A DNA stretch of 64,000 nucleotides from Bradyrhizobium sp. 1(2017) (GCF_011602485.2 NZ_CP050022.2:4360001-4424000), one strand, 5' to 3'; positions 36,170 through 44,237 are shown, counted from the first letter of the stretch. The notes: generated by a model not told the origin, from the letters alone. Made by a program: numbers and translations.

Positions 36170-36655
36170 ATGACTGATCGAAGCGAGCGACGCGAGGAAA
36201 TAAAGCTTGTCTTGGAATACCTGAAACTTGTCATTTCCGTCGGCGGCATCGTCACTCTGTACTTTGCACTTCGTCAGTGGGAGGCGGCAACAAATGCGGC
36301 GAACATAGCAGTATATCAACGAATGACGGGAGAGTGAAGAGAGCACCTCAAGACATTCGTCGATCACCCATCGCTTCGTCCATACTTTGAGGAGAAGAAA
36401 GAATTAGACCGAGCCCCAGATGATAATGAGCGCGAGAGCGTTCTCGCTATTGCTGACGTACGTTTAGATACAGCGGATGGGTTGCTTACCTATGCAGCGT
36501 ATCAAGGTCTAGGCGACATAACTGGATGGGAGAACACCATATCCAATGCCTTCCGGACAAGCTCAGTGCTGTGCGCGCGTTTTCAGGAAGTCCAGACCAG
36601 TTATGCAAACGCGAACATTTTACCTATCGCTCGTTCGGCATGCAAAGAAAGATAA
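36170..36655 (+). pseudogene. Membrane protein gene with one in-frame stop
   Basis: Frame from ATG 36170 to TAA 36653-36655 is 161 codons with a single interruption: TGA at 36335-36337 (codon 56) in the context MTGE*REHLKTF. The first part has a basic start and a membrane helix (LKLVISVGGIVTLYFAL). After the stop the same frame continues with REHLKTFVDHPSLRPYFEEKKEL and runs on without other stops. The arrangement resembles DUF4760-like proteins, where a Trp is expected after the GE, so TGG to TGA is the simplest change. Its stop overlaps the ATG of the SRAP gene. Codon use is AT-richer than in flanking genes. Two short fragments may still be translated. Confidence 0.8.
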
Positions 36656-37320
36656 TGTGCAATCTTTATTCGATCACAACAAACCAAGCCGCGATCATCG
36701 CGCTGTTCCGCGTGGTCAACCGCTATGTCGGCAACCTCGCACCGATGCCGGGCGTGTTTCCGGATTATCCGGCTCCGGTGGTGCGCAACACTGACAGCGG
36801 GCGCGAGCTGAGCATGATGCGATGGGGCATGCCGCCGCCACCGCGCACAGGCGGGCCTCCTGTCACAAATATCCGCAACACGTCGTCACCGCACTGGCGC
36901 GGCTGGCTGAAGCCGGAGAGCCGATGCTTGGTCCCGGCCAACAGCTTCGCCGAGTACGCGCCGGAGCCGAACCCGGATACGAAGAAGAAGGACGTGGTGT
37001 GGTTCGCGCTCAACGAGGACCGCCCCCTGTTCACTTTCGCTGGCATCTGGACGACGATCAACGGTGATCGCGGCACGAAGTCGAAGCCGATACCTGGTCC
37101 GCATCAGGTCTATGGTTTTCTCACGACATCGCCGAACGCGGTGGTCGAGCCAATCCATCCAAAGGCCATGCCGGTGATCCTGACGACCGACCAAGAGCGG
37201 GACGTGTGGATGCGCGCGCCGTGGGATGAGGCGAAGGCGTTGCAGCGGCCACTGCCGGACGACGCGCTCACGATAGTCATGCGCGGGGCCGACAAAGAGG
37301 ATCGAGCGGCGGCAGCATAA
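36655..37320 (+). CDS. SOS response-associated peptidase (SRAP, YedK/HMCES family)
   Basis: A 221-residue SRAP protein. The catalytic Cys2 (MCNLYSITT) becomes the N-terminus after Met removal and can crosslink abasic sites. Other family blocks are present: [23 protein letters not shown] (active-site Asn), [16 protein letters not shown] (Glu) and [12 protein letters not shown] (His). The protein would shield abasic sites in single-stranded DNA as a thiazolidine crosslink. The ATG at 36655 overlaps the stop of the broken upstream gene by one base. A deleted second copy lies at 41707-42065. Confidence 0.93.
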   Translation: MCNLYSITTNQAAIIALFRVVNRYVGNLAPMPGVFPDYPAPVVRNTDSGRELSMMRWGMPPPPRTGGPPVTNIRNTSSPHWRGWLKPESRCLVPANSFAEYAPEPNPDTKKKDVVWFALNEDRPLFTFAGIWTTINGDRGTKSKPIPGPHQVYGFLTTSPNAVVEPIHPKAMPVILTTDQERDVWMRAPWDEAKALQRPLPDDALTIVMRGADKEDRAAAA

Positions 37321-37360
37321 ACACGACGATCACAGGAGATTAGTAGGACAGGTCTGAGGG

Positions 37361-38089
37361 CTATTTTGCAAACGGTTGGAACACATTCAACAGAAGGATC
37401 TCAATCAAGCTCGCCACGGTGTTGGTCGAGACCTTCAAAGTGTTCGGGTGTCCGCAGCCATTTCTCAGCTTCAGGCACTTGTGCAACTCTTCCTTTACGT
37501 TTTTGCCGATAGCTGAAATGGCAGCCATCCTATCGAGAAAATCACCTTCGGGCATACGACCAAGATCATCGCTTGTCTTTGCGGGTTTCCATTTGGCATC
37601 TACACGTGCAGCCTCTGTGTTGAACGCGCTGAGATGATGCTGCACAATCACCCGTCTCAGGACGTGCACAGCCGCCAGCCACGCCATGACGACAGCGGAT
37701 CGATATAATTCCAGTTCATAGCACTCGACGGCTTCCTGAACGAAAGCCCGAGTATCATCGTCTTTAACCTTCGCGAGCATATTTCGGAGGTCACTGGCAA
37801 CCTTCACCGCCGCAGGGCTGATTTTTGCGACACCCAAATTTCGGAGGTGCTGTTTACCCGCATCCGTAAGCTCCCAACCTTTCGGAGTTGAGATTGCAAG
37901 ACCATTCGTGCCACCTGCAATCTGAGAGACGTTCCACTTTCGAATCTCTCGCAATCCGGCATCTTCAGCGCGAGCCTTAATCTCGGCCACCTGCCATGGG
38001 CTTTCATCCGAAGCCATGACAAGTAACACCTTGTCAGCCCTCGAAAGGTCGCGATGCAACCAGTTCTTCAGCTCCGCAGGCTTAAGCAC
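37361..38089 (-). CDS. Winged-helix plus HEPN-domain protein (gene 2 of a two-gene cassette)
   Basis: A 242-residue protein. Residues 1-95 look like a winged-helix unit (LKNWLHRDLSRADKVLLVMA ... STPKGWELTDAGKQHLRNLG). Residues 100-242 are all-helical with a HEPN-like core: ECYELELYRSAVVMAWLAAVHVLRRVIVQHH and near the end CLKLRNGCGHPNTLKV, an R-x4-H motif as in HEPN ribonucleases. It overlaps its upstream partner by 8 bp, typical of coupled toxin-antitoxin or defence pairs. The DNA is visibly less G+C-rich than neighbouring core genes. It could equally be a HEPN protein without nuclease activity (DUF4145-like). Function inferred only. Confidence 0.7.
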   Translation of the reverse strand: MLKPAELKNWLHRDLSRADKVLLVMASDESPWQVAEIKARAEDAGLREIRKWNVSQIAGGTNGLAISTPKGWELTDAGKQHLRNLGVAKISPAAVKVASDLRNMLAKVKDDDTRAFVQEAVECYELELYRSAVVMAWLAAVHVLRRVIVQHHLSAFNTEAARVDAKWKPAKTSDDLGRMPEGDFLDRMAAISAIGKNVKEELHKCLKLRNGCGHPNTLKVSTNTVASLIEILLLNVFQPFAK

Positions 38090-38579
38090 TTAGCTTAGGC
38101 TCTATGTCGGCAATAGCCTTAACAGACAAAGCATATGTGTCAGTGCCCACGTCCCGCAGGATATCATCAGTAACTAGTCGCTTGAGACTTGCCGTCAGGT
38201 TACCCAAGTATGATTCCTTGAAGTAAGATGGGGCATCGCGCATTGCGGTCGTGAGGTCTTTGCGGGTGAATTTCTGCATCCCTTTGACGAAATGGAGGTG
38301 GGCAGCAGCGGCTACAGCCAAGGTCGGCCCGCTGTCTGCTTTGAGCAAGGTCGCCATTGTACTTGTCGAATGATCGAGGCCGTTGCCGGAAAGTTTTGCG
38401 GGCGGTTGTCCGCTGGCGGATTTATCGGGGATGGCGGCAATCGCTGGAAATTTTCCTTGGATTTCCAGCAGTTCTTTAACAGTTCGAACTAAGTCATCTT
38501 TCAAAAAATTAGCTTCGCCCTGATACTCGATTTCGAGGTTTCCGAGCTTGACCCGGATTGTCGCCTGCGTTGGGTCCAC
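38082..38579 (-). CDS. Small winged-helix partner protein (gene 1 of the HEPN cassette)
   Basis: About 165 residues from the GTG at 38579: a beta-hairpin/helix N-terminus (TIRVKLGNLEIEYQGE then ANFLKDDLVRTVKELLEI), a variable linker, and a C-terminal winged-helix-like region (FTRKDLTTAMRDAPSYF ... YLGNLTASLKRLVTDDI). AAGGGGC lies 8 bp before the GTG. A longer open frame reaches 38810, but that part runs antisense to the start of the ligase relic, so I reject it. The eight-base overlap with the HEPN gene suggests one mRNA with this gene first. I do not recognise the family by name. Confidence 0.65.
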   Translation of the reverse strand: MDPTQATIRVKLGNLEIEYQGEANFLKDDLVRTVKELLEIQGKFPAIAAIPDKSASGQPPAKLSGNGLDHSTSTMATLLKADSGPTLAVAAAAHLHFVKGMQKFTRKDLTTAMRDAPSYFKESYLGNLTASLKRLVTDDILRDVGTDTYALSVKAIADIEPKLSA

Positions 38580-38700
38580 CTGTGTCGCCCCTTGTTTATG
38601 ATCCCCATGTCGGGGATGGCCCTCAGGGTTGGCGATGGTAGCGGCGATTCGCGTGCCAACAATCAAAAAGCGAGCGACCCGTTCGTTTTCAACCAGAATT

Positions 38701-39328
38701 ATGTCCCCGGCACCTAAGAGAAAATCCTCGATCCCCGGCTTCATCGAACCGTGCCAGCCGTCGAAGGTGGCCCGGCCTCCGTCCGGCCCGCTCTGGGTCC
38801 ACGAAATCAAGCATGATGGCTACCGGATGATGGTGCGCCGAGATGGTCAGCGCATTCGCTGCTTCACGCGCGGCGGTCATGACTGGGCCGACCGCTTCCC
38901 GGCCATCGTTGACGCTGCACGCCGCCTCAAGACCGCATCGTGCCTGATCGACGGCGAGGCGGTGATTATTAATGACGACGGGGAGCCGGTCTTCCATACT
39001 CTGCGCAGCAAGCGCCGTGGCAGCGATGCGGTGCTGTTCGCCTTTGACCTGTTGGAGCTTCACGGCGACGACCTGCACGATCTGCCGCTGATCGAGCGCA
39101 GCCGGCGACTGATCGGCAAGCCCAGTCGCGCGCCATCCGCTTCAACGAACACCTGACCGGCGGCGGCCCGACGATCTTCAAGCACGTCTGCCAGATGGGG
39201 GCTGGAAGGGATCGTGTCGAAGCGGACGGATGCGCCGTATCGGGAGCGGACTATCGAAGACGTGGCTCAAGTCGAAGAACCCGGCGAGCGAGGCGGTGCG
39301 CCGGGAGCGCGTGGAGGAGTGGCGTTAG
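38701..39328 (+). pseudogene. ATP-dependent DNA ligase (LigD-type ligase domain), frameshifted
   Basis: The N-terminal half reads MSPAPKRKSSIPGFIEPCQPS...WVHEIKHDGYRMMVRRDGQR, with the adenylated Lys in the HEIKHDGYRM motif and later CLIDGEAVIINDDGEPVF. At about 39127 the frame shifts (RAIRFNEHLTGGGPTIFKHVCQMG continues in another frame), again at about 39197 (an extra G; LEGIVSKRTDAPYR resumes) and again near 39241 (extra G; SGLSKTWLKSKNPASEAVRRERVEEWR then stop at 39328). All parts together match one complete single-domain NHEJ-type ligase, so this is a recently decayed gene. It is divergent from the HEPN cassette. Confidence 0.85.
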
Positions 39329-39347
39329 TCTCGGCGCACCCCGGCCT

Positions 39348-39452
39348 TCATGGTTCTGCCCAAATGGAAAACCCGACGAAGGCGAGTACAGCCACGCTGA
39401 GAACGATAATCGCAATCGCCCCCACTTCGATAATGGAAAGCCGTCTTGCCAT
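39348..39452 (-). CDS. Very small single-helix membrane protein
   Basis: A 34-residue frame: MARRLSIIEVGAIAII, then VLSVAVLAFVGFSIWAEP. A basic N-terminus is followed by one continuous membrane helix of about 23 residues and a short acidic end. It lies in the space between the ligase relic and the next small gene. No good ribosome site is visible, so expression is uncertain, but the uninterrupted membrane helix argues for a real peptide. Confidence 0.5.
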   Translation of the reverse strand: MARRLSIIEVGAIAIIVLSVAVLAFVGFSIWAEP

Positions 39453-39625
39453 GCGCCAGTTTTTTCGGCAGTCGAGCGACAGCGTTGATCTGGATCATGT
39501 GTGGCGACCATCACACCCAGCAGCCGCTCCTTCAGCGGCTTCGGAACATTGAGTGCAGAATGCCGCTAGGGACAGTTTCGGATCGTCTCAGGCTTCGTGG
39601 TTGCACTGCTTAAGCCCTCAGCGCG

Positions 39626-39850
39626 CTAGCAAGTCATTCCGGTCGCACATCTGCGGACGGCTCGACGGGTATGGCGGACGGTGGTTCTTGCGACGCACAC
39701 ACCGTTAACTCGTGTCCTACCCGCGCCGCAGGCAGCAGCGACTTCCGTGATCATGCCGTTGGGCGGAGGAGTAATCGGTGCAGGTGTCATGGCTTGCGCC
39801 GATACTGCGACCGATAAGGCGAAGCCAGCAATAGCAATCAACCTAATCAT
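39626..39850 (-). CDS. Small secreted protein, basic C-terminus
   Basis: A 74-residue protein with a clean signal peptide (MIRLIAIAGFALSVAVSAQA) and a mature part of about 54 residues: proline-rich start, then VAAACGAGRTRVNGVCVARTTVRHTRRAVRRC. Four cysteines could form two disulfides, and Arg content is high. I know this general pattern (signal, CGxGRTRVxGVCVARTTVRHTRR) from Bradyrhizobium genomes, without function. Confidence 0.78.
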   Translation of the reverse strand: MIRLIAIAGFALSVAVSAQAMTPAPITPPPNGMITEVAAACGAGRTRVNGVCVARTTVRHTRRAVRRCATGMTC

Positions 39851-40033
39851 TCTGCACCTCCCTTAACCGTCCAAACATCCCGACCTCTCACGGCAGGGGA
39901 TGGGTCCGGCTCTCGTGTGAAAGCAATGCGAGCTTCCGGCGCTGGCCGTTGGAAGGCTTGAGATAGATCAAGGTCTTTCTCGGTTTAAAATGGCGCATAT
40001 TACTGCGGTGATAGGTAAACTCCGGGTAGGCGT

Positions 40034-40513
40034 ATGGGGCGCTATATCGACGAAATCCTACAGCCTGGCGAAAGGGTGCTGTATTCGACCAACGAACACT
40101 GGGTGTACTTTCTGCCTGCAATCGGGGCGTGGATCGCGGCGGTCGCATTTCTGGTGCTGTGGCGCTTGGTCGCCGTCGACGCCCTGGCGTTGGTTTACTT
40201 GGTATTGGCGGCGGTCGCTGGGCTTGCGGCCTTGTACTGGACGGCGACGGCTTGGTTCCACCGCTGGACCACCGAGACCGACGTTACCAACATGCGGGTC
40301 GTCCACAAGGCCGGTTTCATTAAGAGGCGGACCTTTGAGATGAGCCTCGACAAAGTTGAGAGCGTCGATGTCAATCAAAGCGTTCTTGGCCGCCTTTTGA
40401 ACTATGGCGACCTCACCATTCAGGGCGTTGGCGAGGGTACGCAAACCATTTCCACCGTTAGTTCGCCTCTCGCGTTTCGCAGCGCCATCACGACAAGACC
40501 GGTTGGCACGTAA
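40034..40513 (+). CDS. PH-domain (bPH2/DUF304) membrane protein
   Basis: A 159-residue protein: YIDEILQPGERVLYSTNEHWV at the start, two membrane helices (about residues 25-68: FLPAIGAWIAAVAFLVLWRLV, ALVYLVLAAVAGLAALYWTA), then the bacterial PH region TTETDVTNMRVVHKAGFIKRRTFEMSLDKVESVDVNQSVLGRLLNYGDLTIQGVGEGTQTIS, which is diagnostic. Small proteins of this type sit in the inner membrane. The biochemical role is unknown. It has no operon partner here. Confidence 0.88.
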   Translation: MGRYIDEILQPGERVLYSTNEHWVYFLPAIGAWIAAVAFLVLWRLVAVDALALVYLVLAAVAGLAALYWTATAWFHRWTTETDVTNMRVVHKAGFIKRRTFEMSLDKVESVDVNQSVLGRLLNYGDLTIQGVGEGTQTISTVSSPLAFRSAITTRPVGT

Positions 40514-40877
40514 ATCGCGGCATGGTTTGACAGCCGCCGCCCCAACAACGCCCCCGGAGCCCCCCACCGCGCCGGCGATTTTGCGGCGGCGCTCGCGGGG
40601 GATCCGGTGGCGCTGCGGCTCTGCCTTGACCGGATTACCCTGCCCCAAGGATCAACTCGTGGCGTTCGCGCTGCCGCCCTATCGATCATCCTCAGCCTCC
40701 GCGCGGAAACCCATCTTCGCCCCTTATGTGGCGAGCAAGCCCGAGGTGGCGCCCGTTGCAGCGTTGAACCACCAACCTTGGCCCAGCTATTCGCGCGAAT
40801 GTGAATTGATCTGAAGCAATAGGCTTTGTCTGCTTCGATGCGCTGATGCGATGGCGTCGATCCGTAAGGAAATTCTG
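40514..40877. other. Gap with no supported gene
   Basis: About 360 bp. Several open frames exist on both strands but all are Arg/Pro/Ser-rich with no start signal or recognisable motif. It holds the promoter region of the DUF3551 gene that follows. Confidence 0.5.
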
Positions 40878-41147
40878 ATGCGCATTCCAGCTTTGGCGAT
40901 TTGGGCAACGATCGCGGTTTTGGCGGCCGCGCCAACTCAGGCCCAAACATATGGCGGGAATGCTCCGATCTGCCTACAACGTTGGTACTGGGGCGGAGGC
41001 GAAACTTTCTACTGCGGCTATAGCTCGATGGCGCAGTGCCACGCCAATGCATCGGGCCTCTCCGCCATGTGCGTTACCAATCCATATTTTGCAAACGCAC
41101 AAGTGCCACGGGAACCAGCCTATCGGCAGCCTCGTCGCGCCTACTAG
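40878..41147 (+). CDS. DUF3551 small secreted protein
   Basis: An 89-residue protein: signal peptide MRIPALAIWATIAVLAAAPTQA, then the DUF3551 pattern APICLQRWYWGGGETFYCGYSSMAQCHANASGLSAMCVTNPYF with four cysteines. AAGGA lies 8 bp before the ATG at 40878. DUF3551 proteins are numerous in Bradyrhizobium and their function is unknown. A second member is at 44238-44507. Confidence 0.9.
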   Translation: MRIPALAIWATIAVLAAAPTQAQTYGGNAPICLQRWYWGGGETFYCGYSSMAQCHANASGLSAMCVTNPYFANAQVPREPAYRQPRRAY

Positions 41148-41420
41148 ATCGGACAGGGGCGCGATGACTCGGGTTGAGATGGCTGACGCCTCTGGAGAGC
41201 CCGCCCCTCGATCCGATCTCGCACGAGCCGCATACCCGCTGATTGGAGGCCTGCGGCGCTGTATGTAGGTGCATCGATCTGCGACAACCAAACGACTGAA
41301 CGGGTATAAAATCCGGACAATTCTTGATCTTCAGTGTGACCGCGGCCGTAAAGAGGCCAAACGGACCTAGCGTCCTTTGGCAGTCATCTCACTGTTGTCA
41401 GCGTCGGCTACACGACCGAC

Positions 41421-41636
41421 ATGAGCTGCTACGATCCATCCACGATAGCCACATTGCGCCGCGCGTTGGACGAGGTGCTGCTTGACGCCCGTTTCCATCA
41501 GCGGAAGTCGGCTTCGGCGCTTGAAATTGCTGAACATCTTCTGGCGCGTGCGGCGGACGGAGAACGGGACCTAGAGCGCCTGAAATGCTCGGCTTTCAAG
41601 AAACTAATCGGCGATGCCGCGCGCTTGCCGAGCTAG
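41421..41636 (+). CDS. Small conserved helical protein
   Basis: A 71-residue soluble protein: MSCYDPSTIATLRRALDEVLLDARFHQRKSASALEIAEHLLARAADGERDLERLKCSAFKKLIG. It is mostly alpha-helical with alternating charged and hydrophobic positions. I recognise the DEVLLD ... SALEIAEHxLA arrangement as common to short rhizobial proteins; no function is known. It overlaps nothing and ends 71 bp before the SRAP relic on the other strand. Confidence 0.7.
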   Translation: MSCYDPSTIATLRRALDEVLLDARFHQRKSASALEIAEHLLARAADGERDLERLKCSAFKKLIGDAARLPS

Positions 41637-41706
41637 ACTGCATAGCGATCTCAAGACTCTTGCGGGCAGCTTTTTGGGGATCGGTAAGGTCGATCGACGG
41701 CGACTT

Positions 41707-42065
41707 TCATTTGACGGCCTTGTCCTCCTTGTCGGCGCCACGATCCTCAGCGCGTCATCCGGCAGCGGACGTTGCTCGGGGAAGCTGTTAGCCGGGACAA
41801 GGCCGCGGTTCTCCGGCTCCAGCCAGCCTCGCCAGTGCGGTGACGGCATTGCGGATGTTGGTGACCGGTGTCCCGCCGAACTTTGGTAGCGGCGGGATGC
41901 TCCAGCGCATCATGGCCAGCTCGCGGCCCGTGTCGGTGTTGCGCACCACCGGGTAATCCGGAAACACGACCGGCATCGGCGCGAGGTTGCCGACAAGCGA
42001 TTGACGACGCGGAACAGCGCGATGATCGCAGCTTGGTTGGTTGTGATGCTGTAGAGGTTGCACAT
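41707..42065 (-). pseudogene. SRAP peptidase relic (internally deleted, frameshifted)
   Basis: From the ATG at 42065 the start is [19 protein letters not shown], the same N-terminus as the intact gene at 36655. The frame then shifts (NLAPMPVVFPDYPVVRNTDTGRELAMMRW in another frame) and shifts again (HWRGWLEPENRGLVPANSF). Directly after PANSFPE the sequence jumps to [12 protein letters not shown], the near-C-terminal segment, so roughly 110 residues including the catalytic His are deleted. The tail ends at 41707. This is a dead paralogue of 36655-37320. Confidence 0.88.
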
Positions 42066-42077
42066 GCGCTTTGCGGA

Positions 42078-42269
42078 CTACCGCTTCTTAAAGTCCGTTA
42101 GCTTGCGCATGTAGTAGCCCTGTCTCTGAACGGCGAGCTTAATGTCCTCGCTGACGCTCGCTACTTTTTTCTTCTTGCGCCATCTGCTCGACGCGTCAGG
42201 AAAAGGAATCGGCAAACCATTGCGTACAACCAACAGATCACGTCTGTCGTTCAGATACACATCGAACAT
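42078..42269 (-). CDS. Small basic hypothetical protein
   Basis: A 63-residue protein: MFDVYLNDRRDLLVVRNGLPIPF then PDASSRWRKKKKVASVSEDIKLAVQRQGYYMRKLTDFKKR. The strand-rich N-terminus and the strongly basic helical C-terminus suggest a nucleic-acid contact. The frame is open far upstream, but that part covers a dispersed repeat, so I take the ATG at 42269. I have seen this pattern (FxVYLN.RRDLLVV) in other Bradyrhizobium proteins; role unknown. Confidence 0.7.
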   Translation of the reverse strand: MFDVYLNDRRDLLVVRNGLPIPFPDASSRWRKKKKVASVSEDIKLAVQRQGYYMRKLTDFKKR

Positions 42270-42314
42270 TCTAAGGCCCCCCAGCCGATTGTCAGAATAT
42301 CGCGGGGAGCAAAA

Positions 42315-42400
42315 ATGGCAACAACTCCGCCCGGCCATGATGGACAGGCGAGCCGCCACCGGAGTGAGATGGACGACGTGCCAGGCACAACGGAAGCGGC
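42315..42400 (-). repeat. Dispersed repeat, copy 3 (with 34766 and 35620)
   Basis: On the minus strand, CTGCCGCTTCCGTTGTGCCT GGCACG... matches CGCCGCTTCCGTTGTGCCCG GCACG at 35620, followed by ATCCA/GTCCA and GGCGGCTCGCCTG. Orientation is opposite to the other two copies. Confidence 0.55.
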
Positions 42401-42515
42401 AGGCGCCGGCAAAGCGCCGCCGACGAGTGCCTGCCCCTTCTTTGAACGGTGCCGATACACCCAAAAGTGCGAGGTCCGATGTGGCCCTGATAGTGTTGAA
42501 AAAGTCTTTCTGGGG

Positions 42516-42608
42516 CGACGAACGAAATTTTTTAGAGCTGCCGATGCGTTTTACGCGCGACGTGAGGGACCATATCGATTCGTCCAAAATCGACCACGGA
42601 CCTTCGTA
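42516..42608 (-). repeat. 93-bp dispersed repeat, copy A
   Basis: On the minus strand: GAAGGTCCGTGGTCGATTTT ... TGGTCCCTCACGTCG ... AACGCATCGGCAGCTCTAAA ... TTTCGTTCGTCG. Copies B (54823-54911) and C (58511-58600) on the plus strand keep the same core words. Substitutions leave one frame readable in all copies (WSLTSPRAKRIS-like), so it may be a fragment of a former gene. Confidence 0.8.
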
Positions 42609-42749
42609 GCGGAGCTGAATAGCGACGCAGGAGCAGAGAGGTCTAAAAATCTACTTTCGCGAGATTTTTAGGGTCGTTCGATTTTCGACTTTTGCAACAG
42701 TATCTCGGGCATAGCGGACAAGATTGGCGCAGGTTTGGTATCCGGGCGA

Positions 42750-42980
42750 TCAGCGCGATCGAAAGCGCTTGACGCCGGTGGTATGATTTCCGCGATGTGG
42801 CCGTACTGACAGTCCCGATGCGTCGCCATGCATGCCCGAATTGATGTCGCCACGCATGCCCGAATAGATGGAGAAGGTCGGGTCCGCGGCTAATGCCGCG
42901 GCGGGTTCCCATGCCGAGGCGGGCATCGCAAGGAGCGCGGAAAAAACGAGCGCCGCGCCCAAAAATTTGAAGCTGGTCAT
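42750..42980 (-). CDS. Small secreted protein
   Basis: A 76-residue protein with a signal peptide (MTSFKFLGAALVFSALLAMPASA) and a short mature region PTFSIYSGMRGDINSGMHGDASG ending in a basic tail. The DNA for IYSGMRGDINSGMHGDAS contains a 17-bp near-tandem repeat, which may have lengthened the gene. I recognise the signal peptide type (MTSFKFLxAALVFSALLA) from Bradyrhizobium secreted peptides; no function known. Confidence 0.65.
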   Translation of the reverse strand: MTSFKFLGAALVFSALLAMPASAWEPAAALAADPTFSIYSGMRGDINSGMHGDASGLSVRPHRGNHTTGVKRFRSR

Positions 42981-43367
42981 GCTATGCTCTTGTTACTGGC
43001 GTGCAACCCATGCGCGCGCTGTCCAGTGACATGACTGACAGTTAGGCGTTGGCATTCCGCTCGCGCAGGGGTGCCGCAATCACGCTTGGGCGACCGGCGT
43101 GTGATGTCACATAGGATCAGAACAGCGGCGGCGCTTGAGCGACCTTTCAGGGCCCCAGGAAGACCGCGCCATCGACGAAGCGCAGCTCCGGCGTCGGCCA
43201 CCTTCGGCCGGTCAACGCGGCGCCATCGCGATCCGCGCCATCATGACGTACCGCCGTTCTCGGCGGCGCTCAGACGACGGGGCTTGCGACGGATGAGGCA
43301 GAGACTTTGACGTTACCGAACCAGCCGAGCTCGTGACGGCGAGAACGGATATCGGATTCAAATTGAA
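42981..43367. other. Gap with no supported gene
   Basis: About 390 bp, GC-rich. Open frames on both strands are dominated by Arg/Ala and lack starts with ribosome sites. No motif recognised. Confidence 0.45.
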
Positions 43368-43391
43368 AGAGGCGGCCCTTGCGCCGCCTCT
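43368..43391 (-). terminator. Intrinsic terminator after 43409 gene
   Basis: 9-bp stem AGAGGCGGC / GCCGCCTCT with a 6-nt loop, followed in the minus direction by TTTCAATTT. It lies 18 bp downstream of the stop of the minus-strand secreted protein gene, the expected position. Confidence 0.7.
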
Positions 43392-43408
43392 CCGTGTCGT
43401 CCGCGTTC

Positions 43409-43801
43409 CTACTGGCAGACGTACATGATTCCGTCACCGCCCTTGATCAGTGTGCCGGGCGTGCAACCAATGCCGTTGAGCTTCGCATAGCTATCCCAAC
43501 CGTCGTAACAGGTATAGGAAGCGCGCCCAAAGACTCCAACCGTCGTGCCGTACCCGGTCCTGCCGCCGACCCCACACCAGGGACCGCCATTGTAGTAGGC
43601 CCGCACTGCGTACCAAGGGAGACCAGACTGGTCGGCTATGTAGGGATTATAGGGATACGGGCTGACATAGAGCCGCCTCGCTTGGGCACTCTCAACTGAC
43701 AGCGAAATCCCGCGCTGCTCAGACCAGTCAACGGTGAACAGTGTTGCAAAGGCGATAGCCGAAGTTGCAATTGCAAAATTCCTGAAAACCATTTGCTTCA
43801 T
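43409..43801 (-). CDS. Secreted hypothetical protein
   Basis: A 130-residue protein with an N-terminal hydrophobic export segment (FRNFAIATSAIAFATLFTV). The mature part is rich in Gly, Tyr and Pro (LYVSPYPYNPYIADQSGLPWYAVRAYYNGGPWCGVGGRTGYGTTVGVFGRASYTCYDGWDSYAKLNGIGCTPGTL) and has four cysteines. The start MKQMVFRNF at 43801 is preferred over an upstream ATG because no signal peptide would form otherwise. Function unknown; it resembles small Gly/Tyr surface proteins. Confidence 0.72.
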   Translation of the reverse strand: MKQMVFRNFAIATSAIAFATLFTVDWSEQRGISLSVESAQARRLYVSPYPYNPYIADQSGLPWYAVRAYYNGGPWCGVGGRTGYGTTVGVFGRASYTCYDGWDSYAKLNGIGCTPGTLIKGGDGIMYVCQ

Positions 43802-44237
43802 CGTTTTGCTCCTATCCTGTCTCGCCCCCTTTGCATAAGGAGACCCGTCGGTTGATGCCAACATTGACAAGGATCAAGGGCCTTGATCTGGCTCGTGACC
43901 AAATTTCAACGTGAATCATGGAGTTTTTGCACGGCACCGTGCACAAAGTCGGCAGAGATTTCGAAACGACAACCGAGTGAGCGATGTCGCCTCTTGGCCC
44001 TTCTCGCACCTGACGCGATGTCCTCCTTTGGTCCGTACTGCGCCGCAGAGCGGACAGAGACAACCAACAGCACAGACGACCCCAGAGGCGCCTCCTTTGC
44101 GAAACTCAGAGATCACCGACACCGGAAGCTGCCGCCGCTCCAGCCAAGCAGCGTGCCCCTTGGGCTCTTGGGTACCTCAGGCCTCGGGCGAGGCAACAGA
44201 CCTAGGGAAGCCACGCTGCTTGCCGCGATGTTGCCGC
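43802..44237. other. Gap; possible minus-strand Cys-rich peptide
   Basis: About 435 bp. On the minus strand at 43916-44122 a 68-residue frame carries CLCPLCGAVRTKGGHRVRCEKGQEAT and LCARCRAK, which looks zinc-binding but has no good start signal. Nothing else is supported. Confidence 0.4.

Noticed and set aside
38580..38810. N-terminal extension of the HEPN partner gene
   Set aside because: It overlaps antisense the conserved N-terminus of the ligase relic, and a good ribosome site precedes the GTG at 38579.
39214..39552. 112-codon plus-strand frame at the end of the ligase relic
   Set aside because: Its first part is the ligase C-terminus in the wrong frame; the rest runs antisense to a small membrane peptide.
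41164..41268. 34-codon plus-strand frame after the DUF3551 gene
   Set aside because: No ribosome site, no membrane segment and no recognisable pattern.
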